DNA of 64,000 nucleotides from the NCBI RefSeq assembly GCF_004535825.1, contig NZ_SGVY01000007.1:58048-122047 (forward strand), given 5' to 3'. This document shows positions 43,314 through 52,682 of this stretch, piece by piece (position 1 is the first letter of the stretch; each line of letters opens with the position of its first letter). The DNA comes from Segatella hominis (GTDB taxonomy: Bacteria; Bacteroidota; Bacteroidia; Bacteroidales; Bacteroidaceae). Both the position numbers and the translations under genes were made by a program. The notes below the pieces were generated by a model. The model was given only the letters and a program-made list of their open reading frames with translations. It was not told the DNA's origin and searched no databases.

Positions 43314-44396
43314 ATGATAATCAACGAAGAGCTACAGAATGTGCGTCTGTCACAGATTTTGAAGGACGCACTGATAAAGGCGACCGATACCTATAGTACG
43401 CCGCCGCAGATAATATGGATAGACAACTCAACAATAGCGACTTTGGGTAATTTCAGTGCTTCGACAGGTAAGGCGAAAGCGAAGAAGACTTTTAACGTCT
43501 CAGCATTGGTTGCAGCATCATTGGCAAATGGTCAGGTTTTGAACTATCATGCCAGTCTGCCAGAGGGCAAACGACGTATCCTCTATGTAGATACGGAACA
43601 GAGCCGCTATCATTGCCACAATGTATTGGAACGTATTCTGAAATTGGCAGGACTCTCAACAGCTACGGACAACGAGAACCTTGACTTCATCTGTCTGAGA
43701 GAGTACACACCTGCCGTAAGGATTGATGTTATTGACTATGCACTGAGCCATAACGAAGGATATGGACTGGTAATCATTGATGGAATCAGAGACTTGCTCC
43801 TTGACATCAACAATGCAGCTGAATCGGTAGAAGTAATCAACAAGATGATGGAATGGTCATCCAAATACAATATCCATATCCACTGTGTGCTCCACCTGAA
43901 CAAGGGGGACAATAATGTGCGTGGTCATATTGGAACCGAAATGAACAACAAAGCAGAAACAGTGCTTGTTATCAGCAAGAATACCAATAACCCAAACATC
44001 AGTGAGGTAAAGGCACTGCACATCAGAGAGAAAGAGTTCAAGCCGTTTGCATTCACTGTAAATGAACAGGGATTGCCAGAACTGGCAACCAATTATGATA
44101 GTTCTGAGGACGAACATAGCAAAAGCGCACCGCTTAAATATACCGACCTAACCATAGAACAGCATGAAGAGGCTTTGGTATCAGCCTTTGCAGGTAAGCC
44201 TATCAAGGGCTTTGAGAAAACCATTCAGGCAATGATACCTGCATACGAGGCTATAGGGTTCAAGCGAGGTCGAAGTGTGATGGTGAAAGTGTTGCAGTAC
44301 TTAATGAACGACTTGAAGTTGGTGAAGCTATACGACAAGATGTTCTATTATGGAGAAATTCCAACAAACGTGCAACTGTTTGAGGAGGACAAATAA
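43314..44396 (+). CDS. RecA-like AAA ATPase of a mobilizable element
   Basis: A 360-residue protein starting MIINEELQNVRLSQILKDAL. The open frame upstream overlaps the excisionase gene and is rejected. The P-loop is a family-typical variant (GNFSASTGKAKAKKTFNVSA), Walker B is GLVIIDGIRDLL, and sensor-like HCVLHLNKG follows. This RepA/DnaB-like ATPase is paired with a primase in NBU and Tn4555-type elements and probably helps replicate the excised circle. It lies just upstream of the 112-bp repeats. Confidence 0.8.
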   Translation: MIINEELQNVRLSQILKDALIKATDTYSTPPQIIWIDNSTIATLGNFSASTGKAKAKKTFNVSALVAASLANGQVLNYHASLPEGKRRILYVDTEQSRYHCHNVLERILKLAGLSTATDNENLDFICLREYTPAVRIDVIDYALSHNEGYGLVIIDGIRDLLLDINNAAESVEVINKMMEWSSKYNIHIHCVLHLNKGDNNVRGHIGTEMNNKAETVLVISKNTNNPNISEVKALHIREKEFKPFAFTVNEQGLPELATNYDSSEDEHSKSAPLKYTDLTIEQHEEALVSAFAGKPIKGFEKTIQAMIPAYEAIGFKRGRSVMVKVLQYLMNDLKLVKLYDKMFYYGEIPTNVQLFEEDK

Positions 44397-44723
44397 AACA
44401 CTTTAGCAAACACTTTACTTTACGGGTGTGCCTATAGAGGATGAAGTAAATGAAGTGTTTTTGAAGTCCCCAAAAAGACCATATGTGACAAGACGCAGCG
44501 GGCTTAAAAAGACTTCAGATTTTGGTTTACTTTATGGGTGTGCCTATAGAGGATAAAGCAAATAAAGTGAATTTGGAATATGAAGTTCATAAACTGGGGT
44601 TACAGAAAAATCTATCTGAAAACACTTCAGAATTTCGTTTACTTTATGGGCATGCCTATAGTAAGTGAAGCAAACAAAGTGATTGACAAGTAGTAAAAAT
44701 GGAATAAAAAGCAAGTAATAGTA
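44397..44723. repeat. Three direct repeats with an exact 112-bp period (possible replication origin)
   Basis: The core TTTACTTTAYGGGYRTGCCT (then ATAG) begins at 44414, 44526 and 44638. Each core is followed by AAGYAAAYAAAGTG. In copy 1 the outer parts form an inverted repeat (AAACACTTTAC ... GTAAATGAAGTGTTT). Copies 2 and 3 are also preceded by CTTCAGATTTTGG or CTTCAGAATTTCG. The block lies between ATPase and primase genes, where iteron-type origins are expected. No gene is present. Confidence 0.7.
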
Positions 44724-45617
44724 ATGGATATTTCAGAAGCTAAGAAAATAAGCATAGTGGATTATCTTGAAAAAAAAGGATATACCCATGTCAAAATGCG
44801 AAGAGGGCAATATTGGTACCGCTCACCATTGCGTGAAGAGAAAACACCCTCGTTTGTAGTGAATAACAATCTCCATGAATGGTATGACTTTGGAATTGCA
44901 GAAGGCGGTGATTTGATAGAGCTGGGCAAACGTATGTATAACACAAATGACATACATATCGTTCTGACTATGATAGAACGTGATAGCAATGGTCTGGTAA
45001 AAGAGAAAAAGACAGAGCTGCGTCCATCGTATACAAGCGTAGAAGTAGAAGATGATATGATTGATTTGCGAGTGATGCCACTAAGGAACTATGCCCTAAC
45101 ATCCTATCTCCAATCAAGAGGTGTTGATATTGGAATCGCCACAACTTTCTGCAAGGAGATTCACTATACATTGAGAAATAAGAAATATTTTGCTATCGCA
45201 TTTCCAAATAAATCTGGTGGTTTTGAGGTACGCAATCCCTATTACAAGGGATGTATTAAGAACAAGGATGTTTCTGTCTTTTATCATACCAACGGAATGA
45301 CTCAGGAACATATATGTGTTTTTGAAGGCTTTATGGATTTTCTGTCGTATATGACATTGCGCAAGCAAGGCAATACGGAAATATGTGTAGACGGTATAGT
45401 TGATGTGTTAGTGATGAACTCTGTTGCCAACCTGAGAAAGTCTATGGATTTTCTGGACCCATACAAAGAAATCCACTGTTATCTCGACAACGACATTGCC
45501 GGACAAAAGACAGTGGAGACATTTGTCGGACTGTTCGGGGAAAAGGTAAAGGATGAGTCGGCAAGGTATCGTGAGTATAAGGATCTAAATGATTTGCTGC
45601 GAGGGAAAAAGCGGTAA
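44724..45617 (+). CDS. Mobilizable-element DNA primase (CHC2-like plus Toprim)
   Basis: A 297-residue protein. Residues 10-70 have the shape of a CHC2 domain (YWYRSPLREEKTPSFVVNNN, WYDFGIAEGGDLIELG) but lack the zinc-binding cysteines. Toprim follows: ICVFEGFMDFLSYM with catalytic Glu, and CYLDNDIAGQKTVE with the DxD-type pair. It would make RNA primers for the excised element. A long imperfect hairpin at 45634-45684 lies just after it. The mobilization genes that usually follow are missing. Confidence 0.82.
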   Translation: MDISEAKKISIVDYLEKKGYTHVKMRRGQYWYRSPLREEKTPSFVVNNNLHEWYDFGIAEGGDLIELGKRMYNTNDIHIVLTMIERDSNGLVKEKKTELRPSYTSVEVEDDMIDLRVMPLRNYALTSYLQSRGVDIGIATTFCKEIHYTLRNKKYFAIAFPNKSGGFEVRNPYYKGCIKNKDVSVFYHTNGMTQEHICVFEGFMDFLSYMTLRKQGNTEICVDGIVDVLVMNSVANLRKSMDFLDPYKEIHCYLDNDIAGQKTVETFVGLFGEKVKDESARYREYKDLNDLLRGKKR

Positions 45618-45633
45618 GAACATTTGGTGGTTA

Positions 45634-45684
45634 TTCAATGAAGGGTCTTTGTTCAGTGGTATTGAACATTGATCCCTCATTGAA
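45634..45684 (+). terminator. Long imperfect hairpin after the primase
   Basis: TTCAATGAAGGGTCTTTGTT (45634-45653, then CA) pairs imperfectly with TGAACATTGATCCCTCATTG (45663-45682, then AA) around GTGGTAT. It may end the primase transcript or mark the break where the element was truncated. Confidence 0.35.
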
Positions 45685-45797
45685 CATCCATTCCCTATAA
45701 GCAGAACCATAACGAATTAAGTTATTGACTAATGATTTCCATGACCAAAGGACATAGCTGGATTTGGTGTGTTACCTCAAATCCGCAACTATGCGCA

Positions 45798-46250
45798 TCA
45801 TATTATGAACTGGTGGTCGAAGTCAACGTCATACCCCTCGCCCTCTTTCAGCTGCCCTGTGGACAACAGGCAATTGGGGAACAATGTATTCAGCTTGTCT
45901 GCCGTGTTGAAGTCATAGGTCTTGCCCGTGTCTGATGTGTAGGAAATGTTATCCTGGGTCAGTTCCTTTATGGCTCTGAGAATAGTGTCGGCACTGCATG
46001 TGCGAAGTGTCGGATAAAGCGAGAGGTGGTACATCAGATGAGTGGTGACATCTTCTATGAATGAGCCGCCACAGAAATAAACGCTCATAAGCGAACGGAT
46101 GATTTCGCTGTATTGATAACCATACAGCTTGCATCTCATACCAAGGGTTGAGTCTATAACAGATGAGAGCTTGGAGTCAAATTGCTCCATTATTGAAAAT
46201 ATTCCTCCAAAAGGAGTGAGTTCCTCAGATTTAATTTGTATTTTTGCCAT
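45798..46250 (-). pseudogene. IS1380-family transposase fragment (N-terminal part)
   Basis: A 150-residue frame starting MAKIQIKSEELTPFGGIFSI and ending at YDVDFDHQFII. This is the N-terminal third of IS1380-type DDE transposases; the last residues carry the first catalytic Asp region, after which the sequence is lost. Bases 46265-46360 upstream contain an AT-rich end with GGGCAACTTTTTGTTGCTCA, likely part of the IS terminus. It is an inactive remnant at the edge of the truncated mobilizable element. Confidence 0.7.
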
Positions 46251-46439
46251 GTCATATCAGAGTTTTGCTTGTTTATTTTTGCAACACTAAGATAAGTGAA
46301 TTCTTCGACATGGCAAAATCCTGGGCAACTTTTTGTTGCTCAGGTACTTAAAAAGTTATATTTGTAATAGTGTTGCGGAATTAAGGGAAGAAATACCCTC
46401 CACACTCCTTTTTTTTATCCATGGTCTTCAAAGAGTTTG

Positions 46440-46910
46440 GCGGTGTCGGAGTTTTTCCATTCAGCGAATACGTTGCCCTTGGCTAAACGTATGCTGTTCA
46501 CGATGTCGATGATGCTTGGTATCGGGTATTCACCGATGCGGAGGATAGAGAACTCAATGGCAGAGATGCGTTGGTAGAGGCGTATGTAGGAATGATTTAA
46601 GGAAGTCAAGGGCGGTGATGGCACAGACGAACTGGCGCAAGGTCAGCGTGGCTTGCTGCTTGTCGTGTTGGACGAGGTAAACGCTGCCGTACAAACGGCA
46701 ACGCACGAGAATGTTTGCCCAATGACACAGGCATAGTGTTTGGATTTCCGCCATGGGCTTGTCGGTGGCAAGTTGGCGGAAGAAAAAGAGGAGATGTGGG
46801 TCGGACAAGTCCGCCCACGACTTGGGGAGAGATAAATTAAAAATGCTTCCATACTGCGAAAGTACGGAAGCATTTGGGTTGGGGAAAAGACAAGGGGTTA
46901 TGAATGACAA
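46440..46910 (-). pseudogene. Decayed gene of a Bacteroidetes element family (LPKSWADL type)
   Basis: Frame one (46910-46554) reads LSLPKSWADLSDPHLLFFFR then AEIQTLCLCHWANILVRCR, typical of small proteins of Bacteroidetes conjugative elements or phages. It is followed in other frames by pieces (ISRI..YQRISAIEFSIL) that look like the rest of the same gene. The split indicates frameshifts. A 15-bp hairpin (46841-46875) sits inside it. Function unknown; assignment by memory of similar sequences. Confidence 0.4.
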
Positions 46911-47277
46911 ATATCGTCATAATGGTATTTTGCATACAATTTGTCGAAATGGGATATATATTATATTTAGTGACATCGATCTCACTCAGTGAATATTTTT
47001 CTTTTATTTTGGGATGTAACGCGAATGTATTAACATAGATTTTTATGTATCTATCACGACTGCTTATTTTGGTCGTAACAAATTCCAAAAGATTGCATTG
47101 GCGTAAACGACACATATCATAAATATAAGTACCATTGTTGCCAGTCCTGCCAAAACAAGATGTATAGAATGGTGATTTAATAAAACCCTTTTTAGCAAGG
47201 ATTGGAACAACATCCTTTATAAAAATGTCGTTGCGTATTTTAAGAGATTCTTTATCTGTAATTTGTTTGTAGAACAT
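46837..47277 (-). pseudogene. Truncated gene, possibly DUF4304-like
   Basis: The frame starts MFYKQITDKESLKIRNDIFI, and the next residues (KDVVPILAKKGFIKSPFYTS) look like a genuine N terminus resembling DUF4304 proteins. From about 46950 on the sequence becomes poor in composition and overlaps the hairpin and the decayed gene next to it. The C terminus is probably replaced by foreign DNA. Confidence 0.4.
46841..46875. repeat. 15-bp hairpin with 5-base loop
   Basis: AAATGCTTCCATACT (46841-46855) pairs with AGTACGGAAGCATTT (46861-46875) with one G-U around GCGAA. The flanking A and T tracts make it terminator-like on both strands. Confidence 0.55.
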
Positions 47278-47409
47278 AGCCGCTAATTGTATGATTTTCT
47301 ATCACGTTACACTACTTAAAGATAGTTGAATATAGGTAAAAGCTATCCATAACTATCGGTCAGACTATTCTTGTTGCCGGTCCAAAAACTTTGTATAATT
47401 TTCATTTTC

Positions 47410-49722
47410 TTATTTCTTTATATCAGGCAAGCGATTAGTTTCATTGTTGCTGATGTTTATATCTGCCTTTTTAGCTTTTTGCTTGCCGAAATTATAAGTC
47501 AATCCCACACGGAATGAGGTATTGTCATTGTTAATTCTGTTTCTAAAGACATAATCTTTATATTCAGTTCTGTTATTGCTCTTAGTACCACTAAAGATGT
47601 CTTGGGCTTGTATATTCAAAAGAAGTTTGTTCTTAATAATATCAATCTTGCATCCTAAGCCGACACAATCGATGTTTCCAGTGTGAAAGGATTCTTCTAT
47701 TCCTGGAAGCACATGATAATAGTTCGCATAAAAGTTCAAAACTTTGTAACGGTAACTTAAATTGGCAGAAAAAGATGTATTCAGACTTCGCAAATCTTTG
47801 TCATCCAGCTCGTCAACGTAAGATTTTGCTTTAACGTAGAACATAGATACACTTGAATACAAATTGAATTTTCCAAATGAGAAATTATAACTAACATCTG
47901 TACCAAAAGTATTAATGGTAAGACAATTCTTTGGAGAATACTTGGTGAACAAGTCATCCACTACCTGAGTCAGATTCTGTATGGCATCAGATGTGTGATA
48001 ATAATACAGGTTAAAAGAGAAATTTCCTTTAAACACATAGTTAAACTCCAAATTGTCCATGACCGATGGTGTAAGTCTATCGTTACCTTCGGTGTATGTG
48101 TAGGTGTTACGAAAAACACGTGTAGGATTCATATCATTCATAGAAGGTCTGTCAATACGTTTGCTGTAGCTTAAGGCAAAGGAATGATTATCTGAAGGAT
48201 TGTATGAGATTTCTGCAAATGGGAACCAGTGATCATATTTATTAGAAACGGACAGCCCTTCTAATGTTATTCCATCATCATTGGTGTGTTCATATCGTAA
48301 ACCAGCTTTGGCGTAAAAAGAACCAAACATTCGATTGACATCTGCATAGAAGGCTGTTACCGTTTCTTTATATAAAAAACCATTTCTACTTCCAAACTCA
48401 GAGACGTTATTGGTCCTGAAATGGGAATATTTTCCACCTAACTCAAAATTTAGCCAAGTAAACGGAAGGTTTAAATCTGCGCTCAGGGTATTGACGATAT
48501 AGCTATAATCATTATTGCTGTTCGAGAAGTTGTGTGCTGTACTCGAATCAAAATTCTGATTAATTTTGTCAATGACATGGATATAGTTGTAATTTACCGT
48601 TACTTTTTTGCCTAAGCTATCAAGTTTCCAGTCCACATAGGGGGAGATTGTCTCCAAACGGTATTTATCGTGATTCGACTCGGAATAAGAATTCGATGGA
48701 CATGCGTCTGCATTGAAAGTCATCTGCCCCATTTGGTGAGCTTTACTGCGAGAATTATTTAATGTTGCAAAAAATCCCAAATTCAAATCGCCTAATTGGT
48801 AATTGCTATTTAGATTCTGACCTAGTATGTCATACCTATTTAAAGTATTGTCGGTCGTAAAGCGCATATAGTCAGGATAAGAATAAGTATTCTGTACTAT
48901 TTGGCGGCGCTTTTCATTGGAATTATTTATTTTGTATTCAACAGAAAAATTGCCTGAGGAAAAAGACAGTCCAATTCCTTCTTCTGCGCTAAAGTGAGAG
49001 CGTTGTGTTAACACCGTGTGGACATTCCCATCAAACCCCACAGGCTTACTCTTTAGAATAATATTGATTACTCCGCAATTGCCTTCTGCATCAAATTCGG
49101 CAGAAGGATTGGTTACAAGTTCTATTTTGCTTACATTTTCAGATGGTAAGGTGCGTAGGTACATATCCAAATCTTTACCATCTAAGTTAATGCTATGACC
49201 ATTAACCAAAACAACTACACCGTTTTTGCCAATAATCTTTATTTCATCACTTGTCGGATCTATACGAGGAATATTATGGAGCATATCTCGCATATTGAAA
49301 CCACTGGCAAAGGGACTGTTTGGAACAAGATAAACAAGTTTGCCAGCTTTCTGGCTAAATAGTCTGCGCTGAGAGGTAATCATCACCTCATTCAGTGTGT
49401 GCTCCTTCACAGTCAACATGATATCGCCCAAATCAACATTGTTGTGTACGTCAATGGTGTCAGCTTTTAATATATCACCTAATTGTCTGTATCTGACGAC
49501 AAACTTTCCTGACGGTAGAGAGAATGTAAACTTTCCTTGATTATCAGAAAAACCACTGGAGATAGTTTCTCCATCAAGATGACTTACTATTATTTCCGTG
49601 GCTTCCAACGGTAAAGAGCCTGCAGCTTTATCAAATAGTCTTCCTGTTAAATTCCATTCTTGAGCAAATGCCATATTATTCGAAATGGATAATGCTATAA
49701 TAATTATAAACTTTAGTTTCAT
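47410..49722 (-). CDS. TonB-dependent receptor-like outer-membrane protein (OMP_b-brl_3 family)
   Basis: A 770-residue protein with a signal peptide (MKLKFIIIIALSISNNMAFA) and an N-terminal carboxypeptidase-regulatory-like beta domain (residues 22-110). A plug domain follows: VMITSQRRLFSQKAGKLVYL, MLHNIPRID and VVLVNGHSINLDGKDL. The outer-membrane barrel extends to residue ~750 and includes the family signature YSKRIDRPSMNDMNP. It stands alone with its own promoter (TACTTTTG, minus, 49885-49892). The substrate is unknown; such proteins often follow regulators for peptide or metal uptake, which are absent here. Confidence 0.85.
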   Translation of the reverse strand: MKLKFIIIIALSISNNMAFAQEWNLTGRLFDKAAGSLPLEATEIIVSHLDGETISSGFSDNQGKFTFSLPSGKFVVRYRQLGDILKADTIDVHNNVDLGDIMLTVKEHTLNEVMITSQRRLFSQKAGKLVYLVPNSPFASGFNMRDMLHNIPRIDPTSDEIKIIGKNGVVVLVNGHSINLDGKDLDMYLRTLPSENVSKIELVTNPSAEFDAEGNCGVINIILKSKPVGFDGNVHTVLTQRSHFSAEEGIGLSFSSGNFSVEYKINNSNEKRRQIVQNTYSYPDYMRFTTDNTLNRYDILGQNLNSNYQLGDLNLGFFATLNNSRSKAHQMGQMTFNADACPSNSYSESNHDKYRLETISPYVDWKLDSLGKKVTVNYNYIHVIDKINQNFDSSTAHNFSNSNNDYSYIVNTLSADLNLPFTWLNFELGGKYSHFRTNNVSEFGSRNGFLYKETVTAFYADVNRMFGSFYAKAGLRYEHTNDDGITLEGLSVSNKYDHWFPFAEISYNPSDNHSFALSYSKRIDRPSMNDMNPTRVFRNTYTYTEGNDRLTPSVMDNLEFNYVFKGNFSFNLYYYHTSDAIQNLTQVVDDLFTKYSPKNCLTINTFGTDVSYNFSFGKFNLYSSVSMFYVKAKSYVDELDDKDLRSLNTSFSANLSYRYKVLNFYANYYHVLPGIEESFHTGNIDCVGLGCKIDIIKNKLLLNIQAQDIFSGTKSNNRTEYKDYVFRNRINNDNTSFRVGLTYNFGKQKAKKADINISNNETNRLPDIKK

Positions 49723-50111
49723 AATAATGCAATGAGTCCGCTTGAGAAAATTTTCTGCTATCCTTGCATGACTTGGTAACTATAGTTTTTAAAGCCTTAG
49801 CCATAGGAAAGAAAAACTCAAGTTTTCTCCTTTTTTAAATGTTATACATATTGCGGAGGTATACAGCCTCTTTCTTTCCATTTGCAAAAGTACTAAAAAT
49901 GCAGATACGAAGAACTTTTATGTTGATATTTTAAACTGAATTAAACTTAATAACTGAAAACATTATTGCAATTCCTGTTATAGACGCTAATATTCCCCAA
50001 AGACAAATATAGTTCATATTGTTTTGCTTTTATGTTATAACTAAAGAACGATTGGCTATTGAATTTATTGCGTTGATTTGCAGCATAATCAGAAAACGCA
50101 CAATAATATGT
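49723..50111. other. Leader and spacer upstream of the receptor gene
   Basis: A minus-strand -7 box TACTTTTG (49885-49892) gives the receptor gene a leader of about 150 bases. A 28-codon hydrophobic frame lies on the minus strand (50017-49931, MNYICLWGILASITGIAIMF). Just upstream of it is CTTTTATGTTATAACTAAAG (about 50027-50046), which recurs almost unchanged near 53928-53947. Otherwise nothing is seen. Confidence 0.4.
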
Positions 50112-50342
50112 CTAACATTTTTTCCATGTCTCACCAAGCAGAGATAACTTGGCGACACGCATATTCAAGTCATATATACTTTTCCGCCAAAGGAGCGTCT
50201 CTGAATTCCTGTTCTCCATCCAGCTTCTGTCGCACCATTCAAATAGGCCGATTACACTGGTACATCCTACGACGACGGTGACAATCGTGATGCCAAAAGC
50301 CATCCATCGGCAGACATGCCCGGTCTGTTTCTTGTGTTCCAT
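50112..50342 (-). CDS. Small putative membrane protein (76 aa)
   Basis: Starts MEHKKQTGHVCRWMAFGITI, with one membrane helix (residues 13-32) and a basic C-terminal tail. It is supported by a good promoter on the minus strand: TAACTTTG (50403-50410) with TTG about 20 bases upstream, giving a leader near 50 bases. No family is recognised. Confidence 0.45.
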   Translation of the reverse strand: MEHKKQTGHVCRWMAFGITIVTVVVGCTSVIGLFEWCDRSWMENRNSETLLWRKSIYDLNMRVAKLSLLGETWKKC

Positions 50343-50553
50343 TTTGTTGCTGATTTTTTATAATTCTACTACATTTTGATATGATTTAATTTGTTTGAAC
50401 TGGCAAAGTTACGGTTGGAATGTCACAATCAAGAATTTTCGCAGCATTTATAACAACTTTTATGGAATAAAGACCTTTATGGGAATGCGATGAAGATGGA
50501 GAGGGTTGCAATCATACAATTGGGCATACAAAGACCTTTGTATAATATCTTAT

Positions 50554-50589
50554 AAAAAGGGACTGTGCCATTTCACACAATCCCTTTTT
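50554..50589 (-). terminator. Terminator of cassette 1
   Basis: AAAAAGGGA (50554-50562) pairs with TCCCTTTTT (50581-50589), with further pairing GTG/CAC inside. It lies 14 bases after the end of the minus-strand immunity-like gene at 50603. Confidence 0.65.
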
Positions 50590-50602
50590 GAAAGAATTTT
50601 AA

Positions 50603-51106
50603 TTAGTCTATATTGACTTCAGCTTTATAGCTCTGATAAATTTCTCCTCTATTATTGTATTTAAATAGAAAAGCCGAAATAACAGGCGATCCATAAATGC
50701 CAACCATTTTATCTTTTGGTAGGATGTCGCATCTTATCATTCCTTTATATGGCTCCGAAAAATTTGCTATATACATACAAGAATCACAAGTTTCAGGACC
50801 GAATATAGATAATAAAGCTTCAGAATATGTTGGAGCGTTCCAAATAAATTTTTTCTCTATTCGATAAGACCAGAGAATTTGTTTGGTCTGAGTATCAACC
50901 ATATCTGAAAAAATATCCCAATCAAGATCATAAATCGAATCTGAAACACACAGTTCTTTTGAATGGTAATAAACTTGCAGAATATCAAATGCCATATTTA
51001 TAGCTCTCTGCTCATTTTTATTACCATAAATGATATTCTGAGCTGCTATCGTCAAAGAAGCCCCCAAAATGCACATCAAAAAGAATATTCTCATAATGAT
51101 TCTCAT
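50603..51106 (-). CDS. Secreted partner (putative immunity) of the Rhs toxin
   Basis: A 167-residue protein with a signal peptide (MRIIMRIFFLMCILGASLTI, cleavage near AAAQ). The mature part has no recognised family. Its ATG overlaps the stop of the Rhs C-terminal toxin gene by 4 bases, the tight coupling expected for a toxin-immunity pair. A periplasmic immunity protein would fit a toxin delivered to or acting in the periplasm. This role is inference from position. Confidence 0.6.
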   Translation of the reverse strand: MRIIMRIFFLMCILGASLTIAAQNIIYGNKNEQRAINMAFDILQVYYHSKELCVSDSIYDLDWDIFSDMVDTQTKQILWSYRIEKKFIWNAPTYSEALLSIFGPETCDSCMYIANFSEPYKGMIRCDILPKDKMVGIYGSPVISAFLFKYNNRGEIYQSYKAEVNID

Positions 51107-52260
51107 TTTGTTTTAATATAATGAGCCTTTTTCCCCATGGAACTATTGTACTTCAACGAAGTTAAAGCCGATTCATTAAAAGGAATAATATTACCTTCTT
51201 TTGTATGGATCGCTTTATAATTTAACCTTTCTCCATAATTAAACCCTTGTTTGTTGAGTTCATTGCGGATTATATTCATGTTATCAACAACTGGTCCAGT
51301 TCCAAAAAGTTCTGTAGAATCATGATAGTCTCCACCTATTGTTGTATGATGAAGTTCATGTATGAAGGTCATGCCAAAACCAAGCGTATTGCCATCTACA
51401 CCAACAGCACCTTTAACCATGTTACTGATTTGCTCAAAACTGAGACCTATTTGAGTTCCAGATGTAACAGTACGTTTAGCATGATAGGATACTTCTATCT
51501 CGGTTTTGTTGTCAATCATTTTTATCAAGAAATTCCTTGCAGTTTTACTTCCTGCATCTATTTCTTTTCCTTTTTTGTTGGTAATCTTATTAACAATAGG
51601 TTTTCCTTCATCATTTTTAGCATATTGCAACTTGTTATCCTTGTCCAAACTGAGTTGTAATCCCGTTTGAGAAGCCAAATCTTTTATTACAGACTGAGTT
51701 GTTGACAATTTAAGTTGTTCATCAGCCAAACGAACTTTTGTCATATCAATTTCCATACCTGTAGGATCTGTATATTTCAGCGGATTAGAAATAACATAAC
51801 AATACGTTGACACATTGGAATATTTTTCCTCTTTGGGATCTATAGAAAGCCAAAGACTCAACCTCGGATCATAGTACCTCGCTCCATAGTAATACAATCC
51901 TGTCTCCTCATCGAATTCCTTCGCATTGAAAAGATAAGGTGTATTCCAAATGTTGTTGCGTTCCTCAACAAAGACTTCACCGAAAGGCACATACTCAATA
52001 TGCTGCACCACCTCGCCGTCAAGGTTGGTGATGTAACTACTGCTACCCAAATGGTCTGGGTGGTAGTAGAACTGCATCTTCTCGTATGCGTCGCCTTCTT
52101 GGAAGTTATTCTTTGCAGCTCTCACCAAAGCTCGTGTCTGAGCAGCCTCCAAGCTGCCGTCATTGCAGCAGAAGCCCTTGCCATCGACATAATCGTTGTT
52201 GTCCTCGCCATTGTACGGCACTGCAAAGGTTGCCTCCTTTTTTTCTATTTTATCTGTCAT
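51103..52260 (-). CDS. Rhs-core orphan with C-terminal zincin-like toxin domain
   Basis: A 385-residue protein starting MTDKIEKKEATFAVPYNGED, a leader also seen in other cassettes here. Residues ~75-170 are an Rhs repeat-associated core: YHPDHLGSSSYITNLDGEVV, NAKEFDEETGLYYYGARYYD and DPLKYTDPTG-like end. The variable C-terminal ~200 residues contain FIHELHHTT (HExxH, about residue 295), suggesting a metallopeptidase toxin. The large Rhs shell of normal toxins is missing, so this is an orphan C-terminal cassette captured behind a foreign promoter and N terminus. Confidence 0.7.
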   Translation of the reverse strand: MTDKIEKKEATFAVPYNGEDNNDYVDGKGFCCNDGSLEAAQTRALVRAAKNNFQEGDAYEKMQFYYHPDHLGSSSYITNLDGEVVQHIEYVPFGEVFVEERNNIWNTPYLFNAKEFDEETGLYYYGARYYDPRLSLWLSIDPKEEKYSNVSTYCYVISNPLKYTDPTGMEIDMTKVRLADEQLKLSTTQSVIKDLASQTGLQLSLDKDNKLQYAKNDEGKPIVNKITNKKGKEIDAGSKTARNFLIKMIDNKTEIEVSYHAKRTVTSGTQIGLSFEQISNMVKGAVGVDGNTLGFGMTFIHELHHTTIGGDYHDSTELFGTGPVVDNMNIIRNELNKQGFNYGERLNYKAIHTKEGNIIPFNESALTSLKYNSSMGKKAHYIKTK

Positions 52261-52425
52261 ATTTATATTCATTTTTCCAATATCACAAATTGTGACTTTG
52301 AACATTACCATATTTAACAGCATTCAAAGGTAGTGCTTTTAGCCTATAAGCCACTATTGCACAAACCCTTTCTTTGAAAAGAACGTAAAATCAATAGTAT
52401 TATTGCGGTGATTGCACTTTTAGTA
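52258..52425 (-). promoter_or_regulatory. Shared cassette leader, copy 1
   Basis: The block holds TACCTTTG (minus, 52325-52332) as -7 box, the palindrome TCACAAATTGTGA (52283-52295) about 30 bases into the leader, and the start codon 65 bases after the box. The sequence TTCTTTGAAAAGAACGTAAA and GGTAGTGCTTTTAGCC-type parts are nearly identical in copies at 56.2, 59.2 and 60.5 kb. Confidence 0.7.
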
Positions 52426-52547
52426 ATCGCTTCATTCGTTGTACGGTACTTACCCCTTAACCACTCAACTTTGCCACATCCTGAACGGAATATCCCTTGC
52501 GGAGTAAACTTATTACTTCTCTATATTCGGCTTTCACCTGTTCTTCC

Positions 52548-52682
52548 CTATTTTCCAAGAGACTTGAACATCTTGTTGATGCACTTTTTCTTCTGTTCCA
52601 TGTTCGGGTGAACATAGAGATTAAGGGTTGTTGTAATATTGGCATGACCGAGCAGTACGCTTACGGTCTTGTAGTCGCACAA
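52548..52682 (-). pseudogene. Tyrosine recombinase C-terminal remnant
   Basis: On the minus strand the frame reads KTVSVLLGHANITTTLNLYV followed by HPNMEQKKKCINKMFKSLGK and a stop. This is the end of a tyrosine recombinase with the LLGH motif and Tyr nucleophile. Nothing of the remaining protein is present. Just downstream (52457-52547), REVISLLRKGYSVQDVAKLS is the tail of a resolvase-like HTH, also found as a repeat near 59.4 kb. Confidence 0.65.

Noticed and set aside
44397-44723. CRISPR-like array of three repeats
   Set aside because: The spacing of 112 bp is far too long, and repeats are imperfect with conserved flanks.
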